Made by a program: the position numbers and the translations under genes. Positions 1-6,770 of a stretch of 9,588 bases of DNA are shown here, one piece after another. Below the pieces are notes generated by a model. The model had not been told where the DNA came from and searched no databases. It saw only the letters and a list, made by a program, of their open reading frames with translations. Positions within the stretch are counted from its first letter, which is position 1; every line of letters begins with the position of its first letter. Source of the stretch: Candidatus Zixiibacteriota bacterium (GTDB taxonomy: Bacteria > Zixibacteria > MSB-5A5 > GN15 > PGXB01); the NCBI GenBank assembly GCA_030591405.1, contig JAUVBC010000064.1:1-9588 (forward strand), given 5' to 3'.

Positions 1-13
1 TTACCATTTATAT

Positions 14-43
14 TTGAAATAAGATTTGATATTTATGTATAAA
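14..43 (+). promoter_or_regulatory. Putative sigma-70-type promoter for the first gene
   Basis: TTGAAA at 14-19 and TATAAA at 38-43 are separated by 18 nt, close to the housekeeping -35/-10 consensus. Transcription would start near 50. The -10 element overlaps the in-frame ATG at 43, which argues that translation begins at the later ATG at 103. The surrounding DNA is very AT-rich, so a chance match is possible. Confidence 0.35.
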
Positions 44-102
44 TGTTAAAGCCCGAAAGCTTATGGTTGACTATTTATAGGCAACTGTATATTATTTTTG
101 AT

Positions 103-1230
103 ATGAAGAAATATTCGTTATATCTGATAAGCCTTTTATTGCTGAGTCCGTTGATTACTCTGGCGGCTGGTCTTAATATCAATGGGTTTGAATTGCCGAT
201 GATATTACATGAGGACTGGCTCCTTGATGGGGACGAGGTAAAATATACGAGATTTCCGGTTAGTTATGATCTCCAATTTTTTCTTTCTGAAAAAGGGTGT
301 ATTGATTCACTGAAGTATAATTTTGAAGATAAATCTGGATTATCTGGATTAATAGATGGAGTTATTGCTTCGCTGAAAAATATTGATTTTTCACCGGGCA
401 AGTATTTGAGCAAAAATATTCCAACCATACTTCCGGCAAGGTTGGAATTTGTTACCAAACGATATAAGCCAAGAGCAGAATTGAAATTACCATATGATTT
501 CAAGTCAAAGATTTCGGACAGACGTTTAATAGATAAGACTTTGAAAATTAACAATTTTGGTCCGGCTTCGGTAACGAAAATACCTTCCTATTTTTGTCGT
601 TTTGACAGAAATGTTAGCTATGACGATTATCCATATGCAGTATTTAGAGTTGGACTTGATTCATCCGGTCAGGTTGAAGATATCGAAACAATATTTTCGA
701 ATCATAAACATTATTCAGAGATGTTTTCCAGCATTTTATTATATGCTGACTATCAGCCGGCAAAATTTGAAGAGCAGAAAATAGCATCTAATGTTTTCGT
801 AACGGTTCGTTTCTTTCAAAAACTCTCATATCCGGCTGAAATTTGGCCACCTTCTTATGAAAAGGAGTTTGATTTTTCCTATGAGTATCATAGAATATCG
901 TTCCTGCCATATTTGGATTCTATCGTTAATCCACCATTTCCAAAGAATCTGGTGACCGGAGGGATAAATTATGAAAAAGATATAAACTTTAATGATACGC
1001 TTCAGGTTGCTCTGTTAATCGACAAACGGGGAAAAGTTATTGGTCCCAAATTTATGACACCCTCATCTCAAATGTCGGAGAAAATTTGCAAATCGGTTCT
1101 TAAGAAATTGAGATATCTGCCGGCTCGCGACAAAAATGGTAATAAGATAGATTTTAATGGGCAATTGACCCTAATATTTAAAAATAATAGTAATAATATA
1201 CGAATCATCTCAAATTGGCTCAAGGAGTAA
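103..1230 (+). CDS. Exported protein with three degenerate TonB C-terminal-like repeats
   Basis: The 375-residue protein starts with a typical signal peptide (MKKYSLYLIS, hydrophobic core 7-20, likely cleavage near ALA/AAG at 20-23), so it should be periplasmic or outer-membrane associated. An ATG 60 nt upstream (43) is in frame, but it would bury the signal peptide and overlaps the putative -10. No clear SD precedes either ATG. Three segments of about 64 residues repeat the TonB_C pattern (hydrophobic strand, D/K-x-G turn, helix, [F/Y]xPA/G, final strand): 53-117 (SEKG, FSPG), 177-240 (DSSG, YQPA) and 298-361 (DKRG, YLPA, NGNKI). None has the transmembrane anchor or the YPxxA motif of a working TonB. 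It stands upstream of the Ton operon, separated by 282 bp, and its DNA looks AT-richer than that of its neighbours. The repeats are seen by eye; the function is unknown. It might bind Ton components or outer-membrane transporters, or be a diverged remnant that keeps the fold for another purpose. Confidence 0.8.
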   Translation: MKKYSLYLISLLLLSPLITLAAGLNINGFELPMILHEDWLLDGDEVKYTRFPVSYDLQFFLSEKGCIDSLKYNFEDKSGLSGLIDGVIASLKNIDFSPGKYLSKNIPTILPARLEFVTKRYKPRAELKLPYDFKSKISDRRLIDKTLKINNFGPASVTKIPSYFCRFDRNVSYDDYPYAVFRVGLDSSGQVEDIETIFSNHKHYSEMFSSILLYADYQPAKFEEQKIASNVFVTVRFFQKLSYPAEIWPPSYEKEFDFSYEYHRISFLPYLDSIVNPPFPKNLVTGGINYEKDINFNDTLQVALLIDKRGKVIGPKFMTPSSQMSEKICKSVLKKLRYLPARDKNGNKIDFNGQLTLIFKNNSNNIRIISNWLKE

Positions 1231-1259
1231 ATATCTGTAATGTCCCTCTAAGCTGTTGT

Positions 1260-1275
1260 CGTATAGTAATATACG
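1260..1275. repeat. Perfect short inverted repeat beside an SD sequence
   Basis: CGTATA (1260-1265), loop GTAA, TATACG (1270-1275). The last base of the right arm is also the first G of a GGAGG Shine-Dalgarno core (1275-1279). In RNA it would be a small hairpin, in DNA a possible operator. There is no U-tract, so it is not a terminator. Confidence 0.35.
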
Positions 1276-1287
1276 GAGGTCGCCCTA

Positions 1288-1356
1288 ATGCGTGTTATTA
1301 TTTGTAGCGCAAAAACTGCGGATTTAATAATTATTTCACTTGTTAATAATAATTGA
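1288..1356 (+). CDS. Possible 22-codon micro-ORF with strong ribosome binding site
   Basis: ATG at 1288 is preceded by GGAGG (1275-1279) at an 8-nt spacing, as good as any SD in the window. The reading frame gives 22 residues beginning MRVIICSAK and ending VNNN, then TGA. It has a hydrophobic centre (LIIISLV) but is too short to assign to a family. It lies in the leader of the Ton operon, so it could be a leader peptide, the start of a decayed gene, or chance. I do not recognise it, and only the SD supports it. Confidence 0.2.
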   Translation: MRVIICSAKTADLIIISLVNNN

Positions 1357-1512
1357 TAACGTAATATGTTACTTCTCAATAGCTTAAATAACGCCTTATG
1401 GGGGAACATGCGGCATAAATATTGTTTATATAATATGTGGATTTGATTTAATTTAGCCTTTGAGGGAAGAAAAGTAGTCTCGAATTGTATAATATTTAAA
1501 GGAAATGATATA

Positions 1513-1761
1513 ATGATTAGATCGCGAACAGATAGAATTCTTAATATGGTTTCATCAACACTGGTGTTGTTGGCCGGATTCTATGTAATAATATTTATGC
1601 CGCTGAGGCTTCCCGGCCTTGTTCGTGTTATAATCGGCTTCCTTTTGGTGATCTATTTTTTGTGGCGCATCAGGTATGCCTATGGTAGTAAAAAGAAAAC
1701 GGAAGATGTCCTTGGGCGGGTTGATTCGGCTAACAAACCGCTTGACAATCAGGTTAATTAA
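1513..1761 (+). CDS. Small two-helix membrane protein, first gene of the Ton operon
   Basis: The 82-residue protein starts at an ATG with AAAGGA (1498-1503) 9 nt upstream. Two hydrophobic segments are visible, about 12-31 and 35-53, joined by a short turn (RLPGL). A basic segment (WRIRYAYGSKKK, about 51-62) follows, then a polar tail. By the positive-inside rule both ends lie in the cytoplasm, forming a helical hairpin in the inner membrane. It ends 45 nt before the TPR gene and is probably cotranscribed with it. I do not recognise the family. Its place at the head of an ExbB-ExbD-TonB operon makes it a candidate accessory subunit, but nothing in the sequence shows this directly. Confidence 0.7.
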   Translation: MIRSRTDRILNMVSSTLVLLAGFYVIIFMPLRLPGLVRVIIGFLLVIYFLWRIRYAYGSKKKTEDVLGRVDSANKPLDNQVN

Positions 1762-1794
1762 TTTATTATACAAGATTGATTTGGATAAATATTT

Positions 1795-1799
1795 AGGAG
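1795..1799 (+). promoter_or_regulatory. Ribosome binding site that decides the TPR gene start
   Basis: AGGAG lies 4 nt before a GTG (1804) and 7 nt before the adjacent in-frame TTG (1807). The usual 5-9 nt spacing favours TTG at 1807. The choice changes the protein by one residue only. Confidence 0.6.
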
Positions 1800-1806
1800 T
1801 GTAGTG

Positions 1807-3765
1807 TTGAATAAAGTAAAATACAGTTGGTTTGGACAGGTAATCTCAATATCATTGCTGGCAGTTTTTGCAATTCCATTATTATTATTATCGCAGGAAG
1901 TGAAGCAGCCGATTAGTGATGCTCTTGATAAAGGGGATACAACGCGGGCGATTTCTCTTTTGGAAGAAGATATAAAAACGGACCCCAGCTATGAGTATAA
2001 TTATTACATTCTTGGCCAGATTCATTTGAAACGAAAAAATTATAAGGCGGCTGAGGAGCAGTTTCAAATGGCCGTCCAAAAAAATAAAAAGTTCTATAAA
2101 GGAATCTATGCACTCGGTCTGGTTCAATTGAAACTGGGTGAAATAGATGAGGCCGAGAAAAATTTCAAAAATGGTCTAAAAAAGTCAAAAAAAATGAAGG
2201 CCGAGTTTCATAATGGTATCGGATTGGTCTACATGGCTCGCGGCGAATTAAATGAAGCCGATAAGGAAATTCGTCAGGCAATAATTCTCGATTCAACCAA
2301 TGCCGAGTTTCATATTAATCTGGGGACCGTTAATTTTGGCAATAAAATTTATTCGTTGGCAATAATGGAATATGAAAAGGCGCTGCAACTTGATACCGCT
2401 TCTTTGGAAGTTTATTTTAACTGGGCCGAGGCCTGCCTTGAGATGAAAGATTATACCTGCGCCCTTGAAAAACTCAGTGAAGTTTTGCAGAAAGATTCCA
2501 CCTTTGCCGAAGCCTGGATGAGAGCGGGCGGAATCTATTATAAAGCGGCACGCTCGAACCGTAATTTTAATGAAGCCAAGCCATTATACGAAAATACCAT
2601 CGGTTCTTATAATCGCTATATGGCGCTGACCGGAAATAACGCAGACAGTACGAGCGGTCGGGCATTTTATGAAGCCGGGATGTCCTATTTAATCCTGGGC
2701 GGATTTCCTGAGGCGCAAAAGAATTTTGGGACAGTTCTGTCGATTCCGGTTGAGCCAAAAGATATCTATTTTTATTATGCTCGTTCATTTCAGGGCAATA
2801 AAGACTATGACTCGGCCATCACCTATTATAGTAAACATCAAAGATGGGTAAAAGCTCTGGGTGAAGATGAGGAATCAGGTATTTCTGATGTTGAGTTGTA
2901 CCGCAATATCGGTGAATGTTATGAGCATAAAAAAGACCGTTACAATACAATTGTAAATTATAAAAAATCTCTTGAGTACGATTCGACCCAGGCTCGATTG
3001 TTGTATGGTGTTGCAGTAGCTTATAATTATATGCAGGATTATACCAATGCTGTGGTTTACTATATGAAACGTTTTGCTCTTGGCACCGACGATCGGTATT
3101 GGTCGCTATATTACAATGCCGCTATGGCTGCTTTATATCTGGTTGATAAAGGCGGCTCGGCTGCTGCTGCCGAAGATGAAGATTTAGAAATTGAAGGAAT
3201 GGATTTTGTTGCAGAGCCGGCGGCTGATCCACTGGAGGGGGTCGATCTGGCCAGATTGGCCGTTGAATATCTCGAAATGATTGCCAATGACTATTGGGAA
3301 AAAGTTAGCTCTAATGAGAAAAATATGGCAACAGCGATTAAGGCTCTTAATATGCTTGGTTCGACATATCTCTATCAACTTAATGACTGTGCCAACGGAA
3401 AGAAATATCTGGAACGGGTTTTAGAGGTTGACCCCAATTATTGTGAAGCAAAAAAATCGATTGGTTATGCCTATTTTGCCGGGATATGCGACAAAAATAA
3501 TACTCGCGCATTGGAGTACTTGAATGGTGCCCTCAATTGTATGGTTAAATCTGGTAAGGCTCGTGGCGATGATATTAATTTGTTGCTATGGATAGGCCAG
3601 GCATATCATACCAGGGCTGCAGAACGGCAGGCGGCTAAACAGCCCAAGGAACAATATCAGAAAGATTATGAAAATGCCGATAATTTTTATCTTGAAATAA
3701 TAAAGTATCAGCCAAATCATCAAGAGGCTAATGAGTTACATCGACAGGTTAAGTGGGAATATTAA
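1807..3765 (+). CDS. Exported tetratricopeptide-repeat (TPR) protein of the Ton operon
   Basis: The protein has 652 residues from TTG 1807 (653 from GTG 1804). Residues 10-29 are strongly hydrophobic after a basic start, a signal peptide or single membrane anchor; there is no lipobox cysteine. The rest is helical TPR repeat, with typical A/G-L-G-x-Y and A-x-x-x-[FY] spacing. Clear units are at about 61-95, 96-130, 132-165, 166-199, 200-233, 286-317, 320-345, 362-395, 396-429 and 518-580. An acidic, alanine-rich segment at 449-479 (AAAAEDEDLE and following) interrupts the array and is probably a flexible linker. TPR arrays bind proteins or peptides, so a scaffold role in the periplasm is likely. 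The gene lies between the small membrane protein and the membrane and ExbB genes with short gaps. The partner cannot be read from the sequence. The TPR call is firm; a Ton-related function is an inference from the operon. Confidence 0.88.
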   Translation: MNKVKYSWFGQVISISLLAVFAIPLLLLSQEVKQPISDALDKGDTTRAISLLEEDIKTDPSYEYNYYILGQIHLKRKNYKAAEEQFQMAVQKNKKFYKGIYALGLVQLKLGEIDEAEKNFKNGLKKSKKMKAEFHNGIGLVYMARGELNEADKEIRQAIILDSTNAEFHINLGTVNFGNKIYSLAIMEYEKALQLDTASLEVYFNWAEACLEMKDYTCALEKLSEVLQKDSTFAEAWMRAGGIYYKAARSNRNFNEAKPLYENTIGSYNRYMALTGNNADSTSGRAFYEAGMSYLILGGFPEAQKNFGTVLSIPVEPKDIYFYYARSFQGNKDYDSAITYYSKHQRWVKALGEDEESGISDVELYRNIGECYEHKKDRYNTIVNYKKSLEYDSTQARLLYGVAVAYNYMQDYTNAVVYYMKRFALGTDDRYWSLYYNAAMAALYLVDKGGSAAAAEDEDLEIEGMDFVAEPAADPLEGVDLARLAVEYLEMIANDYWEKVSSNEKNMATAIKALNMLGSTYLYQLNDCANGKKYLERVLEVDPNYCEAKKSIGYAYFAGICDKNNTRALEYLNGALNCMVKSGKARGDDINLLLWIGQAYHTRAAERQAAKQPKEQYQKDYENADNFYLEIIKYQPNHQEANELHRQVKWEY

Positions 3766-3804
3766 TTTAGGTTTAAGTTTAAGAATATATTTGCAGGAGA
3801 AAAT

Positions 3805-4779
3805 ATGGCCGAAAAAAATGGCGATGGGCCAAAAAAGGATAAGAAGATCGATTCCGATGAGCGGTTCAGGTATATCGGTTTTGAAGTTGAATCTGGTAAA
3901 ATAGGTGAACATTTCAAATCTGACGCTGAAAAGGAGTCCTTGATCAAAAGGGTTCTGGCTAAGCGGGAAAAAGGATCCAAACTTCGTGAGGAAACATCGT
4001 TTGATAAACCCCGGGTAGCCGGTTATGAAAGAATTGTTCTGACCATTACTTCGGTGGTTCTGATTGCCTCTCTTTTTATGCCCTGGTTTTCAGGATATAA
4101 AGAGTTTGAGGTGGAAACTGTTATTGCCGCCCCGGCTCCGGTTGAGGAACTGTTAACCGATTCGGCAGGTGTTGCTTTGACAACCGATTCAGCAGGTATT
4201 GAATTGGCTGTTGATTCGGCAGTAATTGCTGCCGAGGTTGTAGAAGCTGGAACCGATGCAATGGCGACCACCGAAGGCGTTACCGAAGAGGCTGAAGTGA
4301 TTGAATCCGAAAAAGATGAACAGGGATTTTCCTCAATCAGTGGTACCATCAAGCGGAAAGAGTATCGAAAAGAACATTACAGTTCATCAGCGGTCGGCAG
4401 TTTTGACATGATCGGGATGGTTTTTTCGTCCGGGCTCATTTTAAAGTTAACCGGAGTGCTGTTTATAATCTATGTCTTACTCTGCCTTGGTATGGCCGGG
4501 ATGACACTTTATGCATTGTATGGGATCAAGGGTGATGAAGATACTCTGGCACTGAAACTAAAGGATATGATGAGGTTTGGATGGATTCCACTGGGCATCT
4601 GGTTTGGTTGTATGGTGCTTTCTGTCATGGGTGCAAATTACTCGTTTGACACGACTGATATGCTTAAACAATTGGGCGACAGTTATGGCATCGGAACCTA
4701 TCTCGGTCTATTGGGTTATGGTTTTTACATTTCACTGGGATGTTTTATAATGAACGCTGTCAAGGGCGTTGAGATATAG
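3805..4779 (+). CDS. Unrecognised membrane protein with four predicted helices next to ExbB
   Basis: The 324-residue protein starts at an ATG with AGGAG (3795-3799) 5 nt upstream. A charged cytoplasmic region of about 75 residues contains FRYIGFEVES and a basic stretch (KRVLAKREKGSKLREE). The first transmembrane helix is at about 75-97. Next comes a non-cytoplasmic acidic, alanine/threonine-rich region (about 100-195) containing three 9-residue repeats at 118-144 (TDSAGVALT, TDSAGIELA, VDSAVIAAE). Three further helices follow at about 202-240, 256-276 and 295-317; the first of these is long and may be a helix plus an amphipathic entry. It sits between the TPR gene and ExbB, 45 nt before the ExbB start, and is probably cotranscribed. 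I do not recognise the family. Position and topology suggest an accessory subunit that could link the motor to the TPR protein, which is inference only. Confidence 0.78.
   Translation: MAEKNGDGPKKDKKIDSDERFRYIGFEVESGKIGEHFKSDAEKESLIKRVLAKREKGSKLREETSFDKPRVAGYERIVLTITSVVLIASLFMPWFSGYKEFEVETVIAAPAPVEELLTDSAGVALTTDSAGIELAVDSAVIAAEVVEAGTDAMATTEGVTEEAEVIESEKDEQGFSSISGTIKRKEYRKEHYSSSAVGSFDMIGMVFSSGLILKLTGVLFIIYVLLCLGMAGMTLYALYGIKGDEDTLALKLKDMMRFGWIPLGIWFGCMVLSVMGANYSFDTTDMLKQLGDSYGIGTYLGLLGYGFYISLGCFIMNAVKGVEI
4156..4236 (+). repeat. Three tandem 27-nt repeats coding 9-residue units
   Basis: GATTC followed by GGCAG or AGCAG recurs at 4159, 4186 and 4213 with an exact 27-nt period. The units encode TDSAGVALT, TDSAGIELA and VDSAVIAAE in the extracytoplasmic part of the four-helix membrane protein. 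The third copy is the most diverged. The in-frame period suggests expansion by replication slippage in a flexible linker. Confidence 0.65.
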
Positions 4780-4824
4780 GAAATTTTAAGTATTTTTAAC
4801 TAATATTTTGGAGGATTTAAAGGC

Positions 4825-5583
4825 GTGAAACAGTCACTATTTGTAACGCTAAACACATTGATTTCCTTTGCGATCAGTTATGTCGCATGGGGAATTATTC
4901 TGGCCGGACAACCAAGTGGAACGATAGCCCATTCGATTTACCTGGGTGGCCCGCTGGTTGTGGTCTTGATGACAATATTTTTAATGCTTCTGGCTTTTGT
5001 GGGCGAAAGATTTATCTCTTTGTACAAAGTTGCCAAAGGCAACAGTTCCGTTCAAGTTTTCTTTAAAAAGTTGATCACTTTGCTTAACACCGATGATTTC
5101 GATGGAGCTTTGGCTGCCTGCGATAAGCAAAGAGGTACTACTGCCAATGTTCTTCGTGCCGGTATTGAAAGATTCCGTACGGTTAAAGATGACGGATCAA
5201 TTGAAGCCGAAAAGAAGATCACTCTGACGCATGATGCTATTGAAGAAGCGAATGCGTTAGAAGGTCCGCTTCTTGAGAGAAACCTAATCGCTCTTTCAAC
5301 AATCGCTTCGATTGCTACGATGACCGGACTTTTGGGAACCACGATCGGTATGATCCGTGCCTTCTCCGCGACTGGTAATGTTGAGGGTGGTGTCATTGAC
5401 GCCCAGGCATTGGCGGTTGGAATTTCAGAGGCTTTGGTTAATACCGCTGGTGGTTTGCTTTCTGGTATTCTCGGTATCTTTTTCTACAACTTTTTTGTGA
5501 ATAAGGTTGATGCCTTTAACTATACAACAGATGAAGCAACTTTTGAGGTTATTCAGCTCTTTAAGGAGAAAGTGGGTAGATAA
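4825..5583 (+). CDS. exbB: ExbB/TolQ/MotA-family proton channel protein
   Basis: The 252-residue protein starts at a GTG with GGAGG (4810-4814) 10 nt upstream. It is the inner-membrane stator subunit that, with ExbD, uses the proton gradient to drive TonB. Four hydrophobic segments are visible: 9-28, 37-60, 151-179 and 200-225. The large cytoplasmic loop is 61-150. The two family signatures are clear: TMTGLLGTTIGMIRAFS at 165-181 (T172 fits the channel threonine of E. coli ExbB, T148) and SEALVNTAGGLLSGI at 201-215 (E202 and T207 fit the conserved E176 and T181). The extra N-terminal helix relative to three-helix E. coli ExbB would put the N-terminus in the cytoplasm. It is followed after 3 nt by ExbD1. 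TolQ is the main alternative, but two ExbDs and TonB next door favour the Ton role. Confidence 0.93.
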   Translation: MKQSLFVTLNTLISFAISYVAWGIILAGQPSGTIAHSIYLGGPLVVVLMTIFLMLLAFVGERFISLYKVAKGNSSVQVFFKKLITLLNTDDFDGALAACDKQRGTTANVLRAGIERFRTVKDDGSIEAEKKITLTHDAIEEANALEGPLLERNLIALSTIASIATMTGLLGTTIGMIRAFSATGNVEGGVIDAQALAVGISEALVNTAGGLLSGILGIFFYNFFVNKVDAFNYTTDEATFEVIQLFKEKVGR

Positions 5584-5586
5584 TTT

Positions 5587-6075
5587 ATGGCTATTAAGAA
5601 AAAGCGGCGGGTTGGTATTGTTATCGACATGACGCCGATGGTGGATATCGTCATTCTTCTTTTGATTTTCTATATGACGACCACCAGTTTTAAGCCGCCT
5701 GAGGCCAAAGCCGTAACATTGCCACAATCTCATTCCATGATTGAGTTGCCGGATAAAGATATTATTAATATCACGGTGACTAAGGAAGATTCGATTTTTG
5801 TTGATTTTATTCAGAAAGAAATGGTCATGGTCGAAGGACGTGAAATGATGACAGCGGTTCGTAAGTATGCCGAAGCCGACATTTATAATGTGTCATCAAT
5901 GATCAACCGTGCTCGTGCCGTTAATCTGAGAGCATTGATCGTGATCAAAGCTGATCGCGATGCCAGTTATGGAGTGATGGATAAAATAATGAAATCGATG
6001 AGTGAAAACAGTTTGACTCGCTTTCTAATCATTACCGATAACGAAAAAGAGATTGATCAGAAAGAAGGTTCCTGA
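5587..6075 (+). CDS. exbD: ExbD-family energy transducer subunit, first copy
   Basis: The 162-residue protein is the proton-carrying partner of ExbB. A basic cytoplasmic start (KKKRR, 4-8) precedes a single transmembrane helix at about 9-33 with the family pattern IDMTPMVDIVILLLIFYM. D20 is the conserved membrane aspartate equivalent to D25 of E. coli ExbD. The periplasmic domain runs to the C-terminus and has the usual ending, in which a strand (LRALIVIKADRDASYGVMDKI at about 119-139) is followed by a helix and LIITD. Start and preceding ExbB stop are 3 nt apart and I see no SD at normal distance (AAGGAG lies 18 nt upstream). Translation is therefore probably coupled to ExbB. It has no cysteine, unlike the second copy. 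Confidence 0.93.
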   Translation: MAIKKKRRVGIVIDMTPMVDIVILLLIFYMTTTSFKPPEAKAVTLPQSHSMIELPDKDIINITVTKEDSIFVDFIQKEMVMVEGREMMTAVRKYAEADIYNVSSMINRARAVNLRALIVIKADRDASYGVMDKIMKSMSENSLTRFLIITDNEKEIDQKEGS

Positions 6076-6098
6076 TGATCGTGAAAGGAGTGATTTAG

Positions 6099-6770
6099 AT
6101 GAGTGGAGGTGCAGTAGCCCAATCATCAAAGGCTGAAAAAGGCAAAGGCGGTCGTAGGAAGAAACGGAGAATATCTATCTTAATCGATATGACTCCAATG
6201 GTCGATATTGTCATGTTACTCTTAATCTTCTATATGGTAACGACGGTCTTCTCGATGCCGCAGGCGATGGAAATCAACCTGCCGCCGGAAAAGGCTGATG
6301 TCGAGGTCGGCGAATGTCGTCTTTTGCAGATCAGAGTTGACGGTGAAAACAGGTTCTTCTGGAATATTTGTAATCCAGCCGATAGTTTGCCGCGATTGAT
6401 ACCATCGATGAATGCGGCCGATGATACAACCGGCTATATGGTTGATACCGATTCATTGAGAATGCTTTTAGTGAATTTAAATCGTGATATAGAAAAATTA
6501 AATACTCTGGTGCTGATACATCGCAATGCCAAGTATAACGCAATGGTTGATATTCTTGATGAAATCGATCTTTTGGAGCGTTCATGGAATGCGGCGACCG
6601 CAAAACGTTTGGGCATCAAACCAGAAGATTTGAATACGGCTGAATATAAAGACCAAAAATTTTCCTATCGCTATGCTATGGGTGATTGGGAAGATCGTGA
6701 TGACAAAATAGTTGATGCCGCACTGAGAGCATCCGGGTTTGGAGGTGAAGCCGATGGCGAAACCAATTAA
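6099..6770 (+). CDS. exbD: ExbD-family protein, second copy, extended
   Basis: The 223-residue protein starts at an ATG with a perfect AAAGGAG (6084-6090) 8 nt upstream. A long basic, glycine-rich cytoplasmic tail (1-24, RRKKRR) precedes the transmembrane helix at about 25-50 with IDMTPMVDIVMLLLIFYM. D36 is the conserved proton-carrying aspartate. Membrane segments of the two ExbDs are almost identical. Its periplasmic part differs: it has an insertion with two cysteines (C73, C91; possible disulfide) and a charged C-terminal extension of about 50 residues (from about 172) beyond the usual ExbD end. It is larger than a typical ExbD (about 140 residues). It overlaps the TonB1 start by 17 nt. 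It probably forms a heterodimer with ExbD1, but the alternative, separate motors sharing one ExbB, cannot be excluded. Confidence 0.92.
   Translation: MSGGAVAQSSKAEKGKGGRRKKRRISILIDMTPMVDIVMLLLIFYMVTTVFSMPQAMEINLPPEKADVEVGECRLLQIRVDGENRFFWNICNPADSLPRLIPSMNAADDTTGYMVDTDSLRMLLVNLNRDIEKLNTLVLIHRNAKYNAMVDILDEIDLLERSWNAATAKRLGIKPEDLNTAEYKDQKFSYRYAMGDWEDRDDKIVDAALRASGFGGEADGETN
6741..6748 (+). promoter_or_regulatory. Ribosome binding site for TonB1 inside the ExbD2 gene
   Basis: GGAGGTGA lies within the end of the ExbD2 coding sequence, with its GGAGG core 8 nt before ATG 6754. This decides for ATG 6754 over the in-frame TTG at 6739, whose start codon would run into the SD itself. The arrangement suggests translational coupling of ExbD2 and TonB1. 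Confidence 0.7.

Larger units (their letters stand above)
1231..1512. other. AT-rich intergenic region ahead of the Ton operon
   Basis: This 282-bp gap must hold the promoter of the operon starting at 1513, but I see no convincing -35/-10 pair. TATAAT-like hexamers occur at 1429-1434 and 1488-1493, without a matching TTGACA-like box at 16-18 nt. The second would start transcription at or inside the SD (AAAGGA, 1498-1503), so the first is the better candidate. The gap also holds a perfect 6-bp inverted repeat (1260-1275) and a possible micro-ORF (1288-1356). No tRNA or known riboswitch was recognised. Confidence 0.5.

Noticed and set aside
43..102. N-terminal extension of the first gene to ATG 43
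   Set aside because: It would place 20 residues in front of a clear signal peptide, and the ATG overlaps a plausible -10 element.
1488..1493. TATAAT as the operon promoter -10
   Set aside because: Transcription would begin at about 1500, within the SD of the first gene, and no -35 box is found at the proper distance.
6739..6753. TTG 6739 as start of TonB1
   Set aside because: The start codon runs into the GGAGGTGA that serves ATG 6754, and no SD precedes it.
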